Numbered from the stretch's first letter, positions 9,526 to 18,624 are shown. The stretch: DNA of 64,000 nucleotides from Shewanella salipaludis (GCF_012911865.1 NZ_JAAXYH010000006.1:62001-126000), one strand, 5' to 3'. Numbers and translations: made by a program. Notes: a model not told the origin generated them from the sequence alone.

Positions 9526-9547
9526 GTCTCGCAGCGACACAGTTAAA

Positions 9548-9577
9548 AAGGGCGCTCTCTGAGCGCCCTTTTTTTAT
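9548..9577. terminator. Bidirectional terminator between the TonB receptor and RND genes
   Basis: AAGGGCGCTC / GAGCGCCCTT is a 10-bp stem with a 3-nt loop. It is followed by a T-run on the plus strand and by TTTTTAAC on the minus strand, so it can end both convergent genes. Confidence 0.9.
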
Positions 9578-9582
9578 TGATG

Positions 9583-12500
9583 TCAACAGGCCTCTTGTGC
9601 CTGCCGTGCCCTCTCGGGCGTTCGCTTCATCAACAATAAATACATGGTAGGGACCCAGAGCAGCGACAGCAGGGTGGTCAGCAGGGTGCCGCCGGCAATG
9701 GCGATGGCGAAGGGAGGCCAGAAGCCGCCGCCGGCGATGATCAGCGGGATGAAGCCACCGACTGTGGTGATGGTGGTCGAGCTGATGTGGCGGCCACAGG
9801 AAGACACTGCCCTGACTATGGTGTCCAGATCCCCGAGCCTGGCCGCCGGCAGATCTTCCAATTCGGCCAAGATCACTATCGCGGCGTTGATCGCCAGCCC
9901 CATCAACCCCAGCAATCCTATGATCACAGTGAAGCCGAAGGGGTAGCCGAAGACATAGACGGCCAGCAGCCCCAGCCCGGCCGATTGCAGCGCACTGAGC
10001 AGGATAATGCCCGTCAGCCTGAAGGAGTTGAAGGACAGGACCACGGTTGCCAACAGCAGGGTGACGACCAGCACCAGGCTCGACAACAGGTTGCCGACCG
10101 CCTCATTGCGCTTGGCACTTTCACCGCCGATTTCCAGGTGATAGCCGGGCGGCAAATGCAGCTGCGCCAGCTGTGGCTCTATGGCTTGCAGCACCTGCGC
10201 CGGCAACACGCCACTGGCGATATAGGCTTCGACCGTGTTGACCCTCTGGCCGTTGCGCCGGGGAATGGCACCGCGGCTGACCTGGGTTTCACTGTGTGAC
10301 AGGGCGGCCAGGGGGATGCCTGAGCCCGTCGTCGACACCAGGTTGATTTCCGCCAGGCGAGTGGCCTGTTCCCTGGTGCTGTCGCCGAGCCGGACCCTGA
10401 CCGGCAGAGACTCTGTCTGTTCCAGCAGGCTGCCGCCGAGTATGCCTGTGGTCGACATCTGGATCTGATCCGCTATGTCTTTGAGGCTCAGGCCGCTCAT
10501 CAGGCTGGCGTCTTCATTGACCTGCAGCCAGACCTTGGGGGCGCCGGCACTCAGGGTGGTGCGGCTGTGGATCACCTGGGGTATGGTGGCGAGCATCCGC
10601 CTGACCTCGTCCCCCAGGCCGCGCAGCACGTCCAGATTGGGGCCGAAGAGCCTCAGCTCGACCGGGGCGTTGAAGGGCGGGCCCTGTTCCAGCTTGCGCA
10701 CCAGGATCTGTGCCTCTGGATAGGCCAGGTCCAGCGCCTGTTGCAGCTCAGGGATCAGACGGTTGGCCGTGTGGAAGTCGCTGACCTTCACCATGGCCTG
10801 GGCATAGTTGGTCGCCCCCTGTTGCCGCTGGAGCAGGTTGTAATAGAAGGAGGGGACATTGCCGCCTATGAGCCAATCGACCTGGGTAATGTCCCGGGCC
10901 TGGCGCAGCCGCTGGTCCAGGGCGGCAACCAGGGTGCGGGTATGCTCTATGCTCACATGGGGGGCGAGATGGACTTCGACCTGGAACATGTCCCTGTCCG
11001 ATGGCGGGAAAAATTGCTCCGTCATCTTGCCGGCGGCGAAGAACCCCAGCACAGGCAGGGCGCCTATGCCGATAGCCGTCAGCAATGGCCGTTTGAGTGC
11101 GCCGCCCAGCAGGGTCTGATAATAACGGCTGAGGCGAGGCAAACTTATGCCGTCGCGGATCCAGCCGGGGCTATGGCCTTCGAGGCTGAACCTGCCGGCC
11201 AAGCCGGCGATCAGCGTATGGGAGATGACATAGGAGCCCAGCAAGGCGAAGATCACCGAGATGGCGATGCCGCCGACAAACTCGCCGGCGGCGCCCGGCA
11301 TCAGCACTATGGGGGCGAAGGCCAGCATAGTGGTGATGGTCGAGCCTGCCAGTGGCAACCAGAGGTGGTGCAGTGTCTGCGACACAGCCGCCAAACGGCT
11401 GGCCCCCTGTTGACGGCGCTGGGCGATGGCGTCGACTATGACGATGGCGTTATCCACCATGATCCCCAAGGCGACCACCAGACCCGTGACCGACATCTGG
11501 TGTATCGGCAGGCCGACATATCTCATGCAGGCCAAGGTGAACAGGGCGGTCAGCGGCAGCGACAGGGCGACTATGACGGCATTTCTCAGCCCTAGGGTCA
11601 GCATCAGCACCAGCAGGATGATCACAAACCCCTGCAACAGGTTGATCAGCAGGCCGCCGAGGCGCTCCGAGGTGTAACTCTCCTGCTCGAACAGCCATTT
11701 GACCTCTATGTTGGCCGGCAGGCTATGCTCAAACTCGGCGACGGCCTGGGCGACCTGTTCCTGCCACAGATCCACCCTGGAGGTGTTGAGCATGCGGGCG
11801 GCGACCATTATGCCTTGCTGGCTGTCGATCAGCGCTATGCTGTCCGCCGGGGTCTTGGCCTGGCGCGAGATGTCGGCGACATCCCCCAAACGCAGGATCC
11901 TGCCATCGGCATCGACCCTGAGCGGCACCTGACGGATGCGACTCAGGGAGTCGAGTTCTCCCGAGACTTCCACCAGGGCCCTGAAATCGGCATTGTTGAT
12001 TTCCCCGGCGGAAATCTTGGTATCCGCGTGGCTGAGGATGCCGGCTATGGCCCCGGGAGTCAGCTTCAACTGGCTGATTTTATTGCCATCGAGCCGAACT
12101 TGGATCTCCTCCGTCGGAGCGCCATGGAGTTTGACGAAATCGGTACCCGGCAGGAGTCGCAGACGGCTCTGCAGCTCCTTGGCATACCTGTGCAACACAT
12201 GGGGTTGCAGCTGGGAGTCGCCGCGCCAAGCCAGGCCCAGGATGGCGGTGTTGGCGTAACCTACCTGGTCGTCGAGCCGGGCGTTGTGGGCACCCTCGGG
12301 TAATTGTGGCTTGGCATCGGCGATGAGATCCCTGGCCCTGGACCAGACGGGATCTGTCTGGGTGACATTATCTTTCAGTTCCAGCTGGATAACCGAGATC
12401 CCTGGCCTGGAGGTCGACTGCACCAGCTTCAACTCTTCCAGACGCCTGAGCTGGTTTTCCAGCACTTCTGTGACCAGGGCTTCGACCCGTTCCGCCGAGG

Positions 12501-12654
12501 CGCCAGGGTAAGGGGTGATGACAGAAGCGAAGCGATTGGTGATGTGGGGATCTTCGGTTCTCGGCAGGCTGGAGATGGCACCGAACCCCGCCACTATCAG
12601 CAGGGCGATGAACAGGCTGACGAGGCGGCCATTTTCGACGAAGGCTTTAATCAT
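9583..12654 (-). CDS. RND-family efflux transporter, inner-membrane pump subunit
   Basis: This 1023-residue proton-driven pump has the AcrB/HAE1 architecture: one N-terminal helix, a large periplasmic loop, six helices, a second loop and five helices. The TM4 motif reads VALGIMVDNAIVIVDA, so the second Asp of the usual DD pair is Asn here, as in several RND subgroups. The loop after the first helix contains ITPYPGASAERVE, typical of the family. The start lies 3 bp after the stop of the adaptor gene, so the two form an operon. No outer-membrane channel gene is present, so a TolC-type partner elsewhere is likely. The substrate is unknown. Confidence 0.94.
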   Translation of the reverse strand: MIKAFVENGRLVSLFIALLIVAGFGAISSLPRTEDPHITNRFASVITPYPGASAERVEALVTEVLENQLRRLEELKLVQSTSRPGISVIQLELKDNVTQTDPVWSRARDLIADAKPQLPEGAHNARLDDQVGYANTAILGLAWRGDSQLQPHVLHRYAKELQSRLRLLPGTDFVKLHGAPTEEIQVRLDGNKISQLKLTPGAIAGILSHADTKISAGEINNADFRALVEVSGELDSLSRIRQVPLRVDADGRILRLGDVADISRQAKTPADSIALIDSQQGIMVAARMLNTSRVDLWQEQVAQAVAEFEHSLPANIEVKWLFEQESYTSERLGGLLINLLQGFVIILLVLMLTLGLRNAVIVALSLPLTALFTLACMRYVGLPIHQMSVTGLVVALGIMVDNAIVIVDAIAQRRQQGASRLAAVSQTLHHLWLPLAGSTITTMLAFAPIVLMPGAAGEFVGGIAISVIFALLGSYVISHTLIAGLAGRFSLEGHSPGWIRDGISLPRLSRYYQTLLGGALKRPLLTAIGIGALPVLGFFAAGKMTEQFFPPSDRDMFQVEVHLAPHVSIEHTRTLVAALDQRLRQARDITQVDWLIGGNVPSFYYNLLQRQQGATNYAQAMVKVSDFHTANRLIPELQQALDLAYPEAQILVRKLEQGPPFNAPVELRLFGPNLDVLRGLGDEVRRMLATIPQVIHSRTTLSAGAPKVWLQVNEDASLMSGLSLKDIADQIQMSTTGILGGSLLEQTESLPVRVRLGDSTREQATRLAEINLVSTTGSGIPLAALSHSETQVSRGAIPRRNGQRVNTVEAYIASGVLPAQVLQAIEPQLAQLHLPPGYHLEIGGESAKRNEAVGNLLSSLVLVVTLLLATVVLSFNSFRLTGIILLSALQSAGLGLLAVYVFGYPFGFTVIIGLLGLMGLAINAAIVILAELEDLPAARLGDLDTIVRAVSSCGRHISSTTITTVGGFIPLIIAGGGFWPPFAIAIAGGTLLTTLLSLLWVPTMYLLLMKRTPERARQAQEAC

Positions 12655-12657
12655 GGC

Positions 12658-13791
12658 TTACCTCGACGTCATTTCTGTGCTTAGCGCGAGATCTGTCCCG
12701 GCGGCCACGGGTTTGACCCTTTGGCCTATGACCAACTTATGCAGCCCCTGGCTGACATAGGCCTCGTCATCGGCGATGGCACCGCGAATGAAGGCGCGAT
12801 CGCCCGAGGTGTAGAGTATGTCGACATCGCGGCGCTCGAGCAGGTAATCGCCTTCAGCCGCCTTGAGCACATAGAGATTCCACAGGCCGCGCATGCCGTC
12901 GGTCAGGGCCGCCAGCGGCACCCAGTAGCCGGGCTGGGCTATAGTTTGCTGGTAATGCAGATAGGCAAGCTCACCATTGATCACCGCCGCGCCGAGCGGC
13001 AACTTGACTCTCAGCTGCACCGTGCGGCTGACGGGGTCGACTTCGGCGCTGATGCCGGCGATGCTGGCATCGAACTCCTGTTCGGCGACCGTCAGTTCGA
13101 TTGCCTGGCCCTGGGTCAGTGTCTGGGCAACGGCGACGGGAACCCCTATGTAGGCCTGGGGAGCGGTTGCACCTATCAGGGTGAATACTGGGCTGCCGAG
13201 GGCGACCACTTCGCTCGGATTATGATGCCGCTTGCTGATCTTGCCATCGAAGGGGGCGAGCAGGGCAGATTTGTCCAGTTTGAGCCGATTGACTTGCAAG
13301 GAGGCGAGCAGGCGTTGCTTACCTGCCTGCAGTCCATTGAGTTGACGCTGGTTCTCATCCAGTGTCTGCGCCGAGACATAGCCTTGCTGTTTCAGTTGCA
13401 GGTTGCGCGCCAGGGTGGTCTGCGCCAGATCCAGATCCGCCTGATTCTGCGCCAGACTGGCTTTGAGTTCCTGTTGCTCGGCCAGCAACAGGCGGGTGTC
13501 CAGGGTCGCCAGCACTTGCCCCGCCTTGACGCTGTCGCCGCTGTCTACCGCCAGCCCATCGAGCTTGCCTGCCAGCTCGAAGCCTATGGCGGTGGTGTTG
13601 CCCGAGCGTATGGTGCCTGTGTAGGTCTGCCTGTGTTGGTAGTATGCCGCCTGGGTCAGGGTTTGAGTGCTGACCACAGGGAGACTCACCTGCGCCTGCG
13701 GCGTTGCCTCATCCTGGCAGGCACCCAGCAGCCAAGTCGCCGCAACAGCCAAGGTCAATGGAAGCAGGATGCTATGTCTTGTGATCGCCAT
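12658..13791 (-). CDS. RND efflux periplasmic adaptor (membrane-fusion lipoprotein)
   Basis: This 377-residue adaptor links the RND pump to an outer-membrane channel. The N-terminus has a lipoprotein signal peptide with lipobox LLGAC (Cys near residue 25). It then shows the barrel-sandwich half-motif GFELAGKLDGLAVDSGDSVKAG, a coiled-coil hairpin (EQQELKASLAQNQADLD...), and the returning lipoyl half SALLAPFDGKIS. It is the first gene of the operon and is transcribed away from the TetR gene. Two operator-like repeats lie in its promoter region. Confidence 0.93.
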   Translation of the reverse strand: MAITRHSILLPLTLAVAATWLLGACQDEATPQAQVSLPVVSTQTLTQAAYYQHRQTYTGTIRSGNTTAIGFELAGKLDGLAVDSGDSVKAGQVLATLDTRLLLAEQQELKASLAQNQADLDLAQTTLARNLQLKQQGYVSAQTLDENQRQLNGLQAGKQRLLASLQVNRLKLDKSALLAPFDGKISKRHHNPSEVVALGSPVFTLIGATAPQAYIGVPVAVAQTLTQGQAIELTVAEQEFDASIAGISAEVDPVSRTVQLRVKLPLGAAVINGELAYLHYQQTIAQPGYWVPLAALTDGMRGLWNLYVLKAAEGDYLLERRDVDILYTSGDRAFIRGAIADDEAYVSQGLHKLVIGQRVKPVAAGTDLALSTEMTSR

Positions 13792-13834
13792 GCTGGTATT
13801 CCCCGGTTAGCGAAAGGTTGATTTTTGGTTAAAC

Positions 13835-13878
13835 TGGACTGTCTAGTCTAGTTGTGTAGAACTGGACTGTCTAGTCCA
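13835..13878. promoter_or_regulatory. Paired TetR-type operators between the divergent efflux and regulator genes
   Basis: TGGACT-GTCT-AGTCCA (13863-13878) is a perfect 16-bp inverted repeat. A second copy 28 bp away, TGGACT-GTCT-AGTCTA (13835-13850), differs at one base. Their position between the divergent starts at 13791 and 13925 suggests they are the binding sites of the adjacent TetR regulator. Confidence 0.7.
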
Positions 13879-13924
13879 TTTTGTGCTTTAATTAGCTAAA
13901 TTTTGATTCTATGATTCGGGTGGA

Positions 13925-14572
13925 TTGAGCAGATTGAGCAGTGTAACCAACCCCAGCGCGACCCTGAGTCGCAGCGAACAGAAGCGCAGCCAGGTATTGG
14001 ATGCGGCTATCGATCTCTTCTGTTGTCAGGGATTTTTTAACACCAGCATGGATGAAGTGGCCAGGCAGGCCGGGGTGTCGAAGCAGACTGTCTATGCCCA
14101 CTTTGGCAGCAAGGATGAGCTGTTCGTGGCCGCTATCGAATCCAAGTGTGTGGCCCATCAGCTGACGGGCGATATTCTGACCGATGCCGCCGAGCCCGAG
14201 TCGGCACTGATGCGCTTTGCCACCCAGTTCAGTGAGCTCATCATCAGTCCGGGGGCGATGGCGGTGTTCAAGACCTGTGTCGCCCAGGCCGACAGTCATC
14301 CCGAGTTGTCGCGGCTCTTCTATGATGCCGGCCCCAACCATGTGTTGCAGTTGCTGGCGGACTATTTGGCTCGGGTCGAAACCCATGGGCGCTACCATTT
14401 CGGCAATACCCGCCATTGCGCCGTGCGTTTGTGTCTGATGACCTTCGGGGAATTAAGGCTCAGGCTGGAGTTGGGATTGGAACATCAGGAACTGCTCGGC
14501 AGTCGGGAGCAGTATGTGCGGGAATGTGTGCAGATGTTCCTGAAGGCCTACAAGCTGCCGGAAACCCACTGA
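13925..14572 (+). CDS. TetR/AcrR family transcriptional regulator
   Basis: This 215-residue regulator has an N-terminal helix-turn-helix at about residues 15-65 (VLDAAIDLFCCQGFFNTSMDEVARQAGVSKQTVYAHFGSK read in segments) and a C-terminal ligand domain resembling TetR_C/AefR types. The only plausible in-frame start is TTG at 13925 or a TTG three codons later, because an upstream ATG frame ends in TGA. It is divergent to the RND operon with two inverted repeats between, so it probably represses the pump and itself. The inducer is unknown. Confidence 0.9.
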   Translation: MSRLSSVTNPSATLSRSEQKRSQVLDAAIDLFCCQGFFNTSMDEVARQAGVSKQTVYAHFGSKDELFVAAIESKCVAHQLTGDILTDAAEPESALMRFATQFSELIISPGAMAVFKTCVAQADSHPELSRLFYDAGPNHVLQLLADYLARVETHGRYHFGNTRHCAVRLCLMTFGELRLRLELGLEHQELLGSREQYVRECVQMFLKAYKLPETH

Positions 14573-14577
14573 AGCAA

Positions 14578-14598
14578 CACCCGGGCATGGCCCGGGTG
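14578..14598 (+). terminator. Hairpin after the TetR gene
   Basis: CACCCGGGC / GCCCGGGTG forms a 9-bp stem with a 3-nt loop, 5 bp past the stop. No T-run follows, so termination is uncertain. Confidence 0.4.
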
Positions 14599-14606
14599 CT
14601 TATGCT

Positions 14607-14651
14607 GAGAGTGCTTGGGTGGAGAGTGCTTGGATAGAGAGTGCTTGGGCG
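14607..14651. repeat. Three 15-nt tandem repeats
   Basis: Units GAGAGTGCTTGGGTG, GAGAGTGCTTGGATA and GAGAGTGCTTGGGCG follow without gaps between the convergent TetR and chalcone-isomerase-like genes. A fourth, degenerate copy (GATAGCCTTTGG) continues the phase. Confidence 0.85.
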
Positions 14652-14668
14652 GATAGCCTTTGGCTCGA

Positions 14669-15241
14669 TTAGCCGCCCAGCATGGCTTGCTTGAGGCTCT
14701 TCTGTGCCGGCTCGTCGCCTAACCATATCTTCAGCAGGGCGCGTCGAAAGGCGTCGCCTGCTATCGTCGCCTGCGGCGCGCCATTCTTGTAAGCCGTCAC
14801 CCCCAGCTGCTTATCGGCCGCCAGGGTGAACTGATCGCCTTCCTTGATTTCATCACCGAACAGCGCCATGAAACTGGCTATCTGGGCCTCTATCTCGCCG
14901 GTGTCTTCGTGCGTAGCCTTGTCGAAGCCCTCTATGATGGCGGCTTGCATCTTTTGCGAGCTTATCATCCCCGAGGTGATATTCAGGCGGATCACCGCCA
15001 GCGGTGCCTCCAGTACCTGTTCTGTTTCTGTCTCGGCCTGGGGCAGATACAGGCTGCCGACATAGAGATCGATAAAGAACTTGCTGCGCACCCCGGCGCC
15101 GTTGAGCTGCAGCCTTTGCGCTCCCAAGTCCAGGGTGTCGGCCACGTCGACATCGGCAATGTTTTTCGCCATCACGCCCGTGGGCAGCGACAGAATAAGG
15201 AATAGACTCAAACCGCGGATAAGTTGACGCGAAGTGCTCAT
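14669..15241 (-). CDS. Periplasmic chalcone isomerase-like protein
   Basis: This is a 190-residue exported protein of the CHI-like family, whose bacterial members have no proven isomerase role. The start at 15241 is chosen because it gives a signal peptide (GLSLFLILSLPTGVMAK) and follows GGAG; a longer frame exists to 15310. Family features are the segments LNGAGVRSKFFIDLYVGSLYLP and FRRALLKIWLGDEPAQKSLKQAMLG. It stands alone between the TetR gene and the DUF2947-like gene. Confidence 0.85.
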   Translation of the reverse strand: MSTSRQLIRGLSLFLILSLPTGVMAKNIADVDVADTLDLGAQRLQLNGAGVRSKFFIDLYVGSLYLPQAETETEQVLEAPLAVIRLNITSGMISSQKMQAAIIEGFDKATHEDTGEIEAQIASFMALFGDEIKEGDQFTLAADKQLGVTAYKNGAPQATIAGDAFRRALLKIWLGDEPAQKSLKQAMLGG

Positions 15242-15325
15242 GTATGACTCCAGAGATACTCTGCCTGCTAGAGGGTAAAAGGCAGAGATAAAATAGTGAA
15301 AAATAGGCAAAACGGCCGGCGGGAA

Positions 15326-15805
15326 TTAACCCCGCAGCCCCAGCTTGTACTGGCCCGATTGCTCGAACATCACAGCCTGCTTATGTTTGGGGGAGATCAG
15401 CAGTGGACCGTCGTCGAAAAACAGGAAGCATTTCCAGTTACGCACGAACACATCCCAGCGGGTCTCGATGATCTGATATTTTTCATAGCAAAAATACACG
15501 GGCGCATCGTCCGGCCAGGGGATGAAGGCGGCCAGGGGCTCGGGCAGGCCGGCATCCTCGCTGTCCCAGGCACTCTGCCAATGCTCAGTCTGCTGCCAGG
15601 CGTCGACCTTGGCGGCCCAGTCGCCCTTGGTGAATTGCTCGGCGCGGCTGCTCTTGTTGCTGATCCACTGATTCCACACCCCCATGGCACTCTTTTCATC
15701 CAGCGGACGAATGGCGCACTTATCCTGGTCTGTGACTGGCAAATCCTTATGATTGAAAATCCACTTACGACGATATAGATCTAGGGGGATATAGGTATGG
15801 GTCAA
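15326..15805 (-). CDS. DUF2947-like protein
   Basis: This is a 159-residue soluble protein rich in Trp and aromatic residues (YRRKWIFNHKDLPV, WNQWISNKSS, FVRNWKCFLFFDDGPLLISP). It resembles the DUF2947 family of Shewanella and Vibrio, of unknown function; that assignment is from memory. The TTG at 15805 is preferred because GGAGAGG lies 4 nt upstream and the protein then starts THTYIPLD. An ATG at 15820 and one at 15913 would give longer forms. No signal peptide is seen. Confidence 0.7.
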   Translation of the reverse strand: MTHTYIPLDLYRRKWIFNHKDLPVTDQDKCAIRPLDEKSAMGVWNQWISNKSSRAEQFTKGDWAAKVDAWQQTEHWQSAWDSEDAGLPEPLAAFIPWPDDAPVYFCYEKYQIIETRWDVFVRNWKCFLFFDDGPLLISPKHKQAVMFEQSGQYKLGLRG

Positions 15806-16041
15806 GCTGCCTCTCCGCATCTGGCTAAATCCCGGTCCACCGCTCGCTCGCGCTTGGGTACCCAGGATTATGAAATAGGGATCACTCAGGGTGATTGATG
15901 GCGCATTATACATGGCAAGCCATCATTTAGGGAAATGACCCTGTCGTCAGGACTGAGGGGGACTTGTGCTGCGTTCCCTGGCGCATGGCAGGAACTCGGC
16001 TATAGAGATTGGCACTGCAGGCCGTGCCTGTCTTGGCCGTG

Positions 16042-17295
16042 TTAACCCGTCGACTGCTTATGGGCCAGGTTCAGTGAGCACTTGGCAGCCTCCGCCAGCG
16101 GCATGGGATGACCTATGAAATAGCCTTGCACCTTATGCACCCCGAGTTTTCTCAGCGCCAGGAGTTCATCGCTGGTTTCAATGCCTTCGGCCACCACCTC
16201 GCAGCCAGTCGCTCTGGCGAAGGCAATCAATGAGGTTGCAAGCGCATGGCGTTTGGGATCTTTATGAATATTGTGGATCAGGCTGATGTCCAGCTTGATG
16301 ATATCTGCCTCGAGTTCGAGGATATGCTGGAAACTGGCATAGCCGGCACCGGCATCATCTATGGCGAGACGAATGCCTCGGTTGCGCAATGGTTCGAGTG
16401 CTGCTCGCAGAGCCGAATAGTCATGGATGCGAGCGTGTTCTGTCATTTCCAGGATGACGCGCTCTGCCGGCACATACGCCAGTGCCGCTTCGATGGCTCC
16501 GCTCAGAATATGCTCGGGAGAGGAGTTTATCGAAATGAATATGTTCTCTGGTAGTTGCTGCAGCCCCTTTAGCGCCAGGGTTACCGCCATTAACTCCAAC
16601 GCTTCTCCCAGCCCCACTTGTGCCGCCTCGTCGAACCAAACGTCCGGTGTACGATAGGGGGTGGTATGGAAGCGGGCCAGAGCTTCAAAGCCTGTGACTC
16701 TTTCTTTATTGAAATTGTAAATGGGCTGGTAGAGTATGTTGATCTCCTGCGAGGTCAGGATCGAGCCGACCCTGTCTTCCATCTCCTTCAATAAGCGATT
16801 GGCCTTGAGCTTGTTGGCTATGATGATGCTGGCGAAATCCGAAAATGCGCGTAATAAGGCGAGATCCCGTTCCGCCAGGGTAGGATCGGCTTCATGCTTG
16901 TAGCAGCAGAAGGCACCATAGAGTTCACCGTCGGGAAGGTAGATGGGCACACCTATATAAGCACCTATCGATAACTCGTAGGTAAAAGCGAGCCTTTGGC
17001 TGATGGGATTCAGGCTTGTGTCGGGAATGAGCTGAGGCAGCTCGCCACCGGCAATTTTCTTGCAGTAACTCTCTTCGAGCGGCCCAGAGTCACCCACCTT
17101 GATTGAAACCGAGTCATCGGCTGAATCTACGTACTTGAAAATTCGCTTGTCTTGAGTAAATTCAGAAATGAATGCCACCTTCATTCCAAGGTGCAAACGA
17201 ACCACATTTAAAATGGTCTGCAAGTCATCGGTAATGCCACCATCGCCGGCATGGGCATTAGTTAGAATAACTTTCCGCAATAATGTATTGTGCAT
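16042..17295 (-). CDS. GAF-EAL cyclic-di-GMP phosphodiesterase
   Basis: This 417-residue cytoplasmic protein would hydrolyse c-di-GMP to pGpG. A GAF sensor domain spans about residues 20-165 (IGVPIYLPDGELYGAFCCYK is part of its core), then an EAL domain from about 180. Catalytic and metal residues are present: E204 of EAL, N257, E283, D313-D314 (DDAGAG in place of DDFGTG), K334, E370 and Q390. No GGDEF domain or membrane segment is seen. c-di-GMP removal favours swimming, so its place near the flagellar locus is suggestive but not proof of a link. Confidence 0.93.
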   Translation of the reverse strand: MHNTLLRKVILTNAHAGDGGITDDLQTILNVVRLHLGMKVAFISEFTQDKRIFKYVDSADDSVSIKVGDSGPLEESYCKKIAGGELPQLIPDTSLNPISQRLAFTYELSIGAYIGVPIYLPDGELYGAFCCYKHEADPTLAERDLALLRAFSDFASIIIANKLKANRLLKEMEDRVGSILTSQEINILYQPIYNFNKERVTGFEALARFHTTPYRTPDVWFDEAAQVGLGEALELMAVTLALKGLQQLPENIFISINSSPEHILSGAIEAALAYVPAERVILEMTEHARIHDYSALRAALEPLRNRGIRLAIDDAGAGYASFQHILELEADIIKLDISLIHNIHKDPKRHALATSLIAFARATGCEVVAEGIETSDELLALRKLGVHKVQGYFIGHPMPLAEAAKCSLNLAHKQSTG

Positions 17296-17644
17296 CCTGC
17301 CTCCAACAATCTCACCTGACTAGCGCTATTCCCTCGAGCGCCGGAGAGCGTTAACCTTCTTCATTGTAGCCTAAAATACGGCTCCGCCGGGTTTCGGCTC
17401 TGAGCATCATGGGTGCATAGCCTTGCAGCTGAAGATCCTGAGCCTAGTGCTGAGATGAATTTGGGCACTGCTTTTCTATCTGATCGGATATTGAATGGGG
17501 AGGACATGGCTCACACCTTTCAGGGCAATTCCAATGCCCTATTGTGAAAGGTGAACAATCGAATGACGCAAACTGATTCGAAAAAATGGACACTAACCTT
17601 GTTAAGTTCAAGGTGGCCATATATGCCCTGTCTTTCTTGTCTTT
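17296..17644. other. Intergenic region with a large inverted repeat
   Basis: No gene is seen. A two-part hairpin lies at 17514-17553: an outer 9-bp stem CACCTTTCA/TGAAAGGTG and an inner GGGCA/TGCCC. It has no T-run on either side. Confidence 0.5.
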
Positions 17645-18163
17645 TCACGGCCTAGCGTTAACCGCGCGATGGTCCAAGCTGAGCACGCGTGCGAGGCGCC
17701 ATTGCCCATGCTGGAAATGCCACAAGTGAATGAACTGTGCCAGCGTACTGGTGGCTGCACCATACTCGTCGAACCGGTGGACGCCGATTTGCACTGCCCC
17801 ATAGCCCTCGATTGGGTACACCCGCAGACTGCCTGGAACAACGGTCCTGGTGATGCCGCGGGTGCCCGGGCACGACGCTATGAGCTGGCGAGTGTTCTCC
17901 CGCACTTGCTCACCCGCGGTGAAGCCAGCCTGATCGTGATAGAACTCGACATCGTCGGCAAAGATGGTATTGGCCTTGGCGGCATCGCACGACGCAAACG
18001 ATGCATCGAACAGGATGCTATCCATGTGTGCGAGCTCTTCAAAGAGTGCACCCGAGCGCAAGCCATCGACGCTGTCCGGAACGGCTTCCTTGAGCACGCA
18101 GCCGCTAGACATCAGCGCAAACAGTGCGAGAGCGATAGAGAAGGTTCGATGTGTAATGCGCAT
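17645..18163 (-). CDS. SnoaL-like (NTF2-fold) lipoprotein
   Basis: This is a 172-residue protein. It begins MRITHRTFSIALALFALMSSGC, a lipoprotein signal with lipobox MSSGC. The rest resembles DUF4440/SnoaL-type NTF2-like domains (FADDVEFYHDQAG, GYGAVQIGVHRF, FIHLWHFQHGQWRLARVLSLDH). Such folds bind small ligands or act as simple enzymes; the substrate is unknown. The ATG at 18163 follows AAGGA. The frame continues open upstream for 103 more codons with no stop, an unrelated sequence described separately. Confidence 0.75.
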   Translation of the reverse strand: MRITHRTFSIALALFALMSSGCVLKEAVPDSVDGLRSGALFEELAHMDSILFDASFASCDAAKANTIFADDVEFYHDQAGFTAGEQVRENTRQLIASCPGTRGITRTVVPGSLRVYPIEGYGAVQIGVHRFDEYGAATSTLAQFIHLWHFQHGQWRLARVLSLDHRAVNARP

Positions 18164-18472
18164 GAGGTGATCCTTGCCTTCTTTTCTTCGGATGCTTGGC
18201 ACAGCCGTATGCCTGAACTGATTGCAAAGATCGGTGAACATGGCCTTGGCTTGCTGGGTACACTTGGAATAGGGCGTAGCTTGCTGCTTACGGTCGGCAC
18301 AGACGCTTTCGGGCTTGATTTGCCAGAGAAAGTGTTGGGAACGTGTCTTTGTGTCTTTGTAGACGAGGCTTTGGGTTGTGACAGTAATATTGGCAGTATC
18401 CACATAAGCGTCTGCTATGTTACTGCTGACCGTTTGTTGATAGGTTGCAAACAACTGTGACAGTGGATCCAT
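18164..18472 (-). other. In-frame upstream ORF fused to the lipoprotein gene
   Basis: From an ATG at 18472 (MDPLSQLFATYQQTV...) 103 codons run in frame into the lipoprotein start. The composition is protein-like and soluble (DTANITVTTQSLVY, KQQATPYSKCTQQAKAMF), and no signal peptide is present. A lipoprotein signal cannot work in the middle of a chain, so this is more likely the 5' part of a separate gene that lost its end than an N-terminal extension. The family is not recognised. Confidence 0.5.
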
Positions 18473-18624
18473 GACTTATCCCTAAGCAACTGTTAAATCC
18501 CGTTTAATTGAATTTGATGAGACTGTGCTGTTGGTTTTTATAACATGATACATGCTATGCGAGGAACACATTTTTAGCTATCAAAGGGCGGTGCGTTCTA
18601 TGGCGACACGCTTTATGACGGCAT

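Noticed and set aside
10567..11595. Plus-strand ORF inside the RND pump gene
   Set aside because: Gln/Arg/Gly-rich complement of a strong minus-strand gene with clear family motifs.
17669..18460. Plus-strand ORF of 263 codons opposite the lipoprotein
   Set aside because: The minus strand has a lipoprotein signal and domain motifs; the plus frame has neither.
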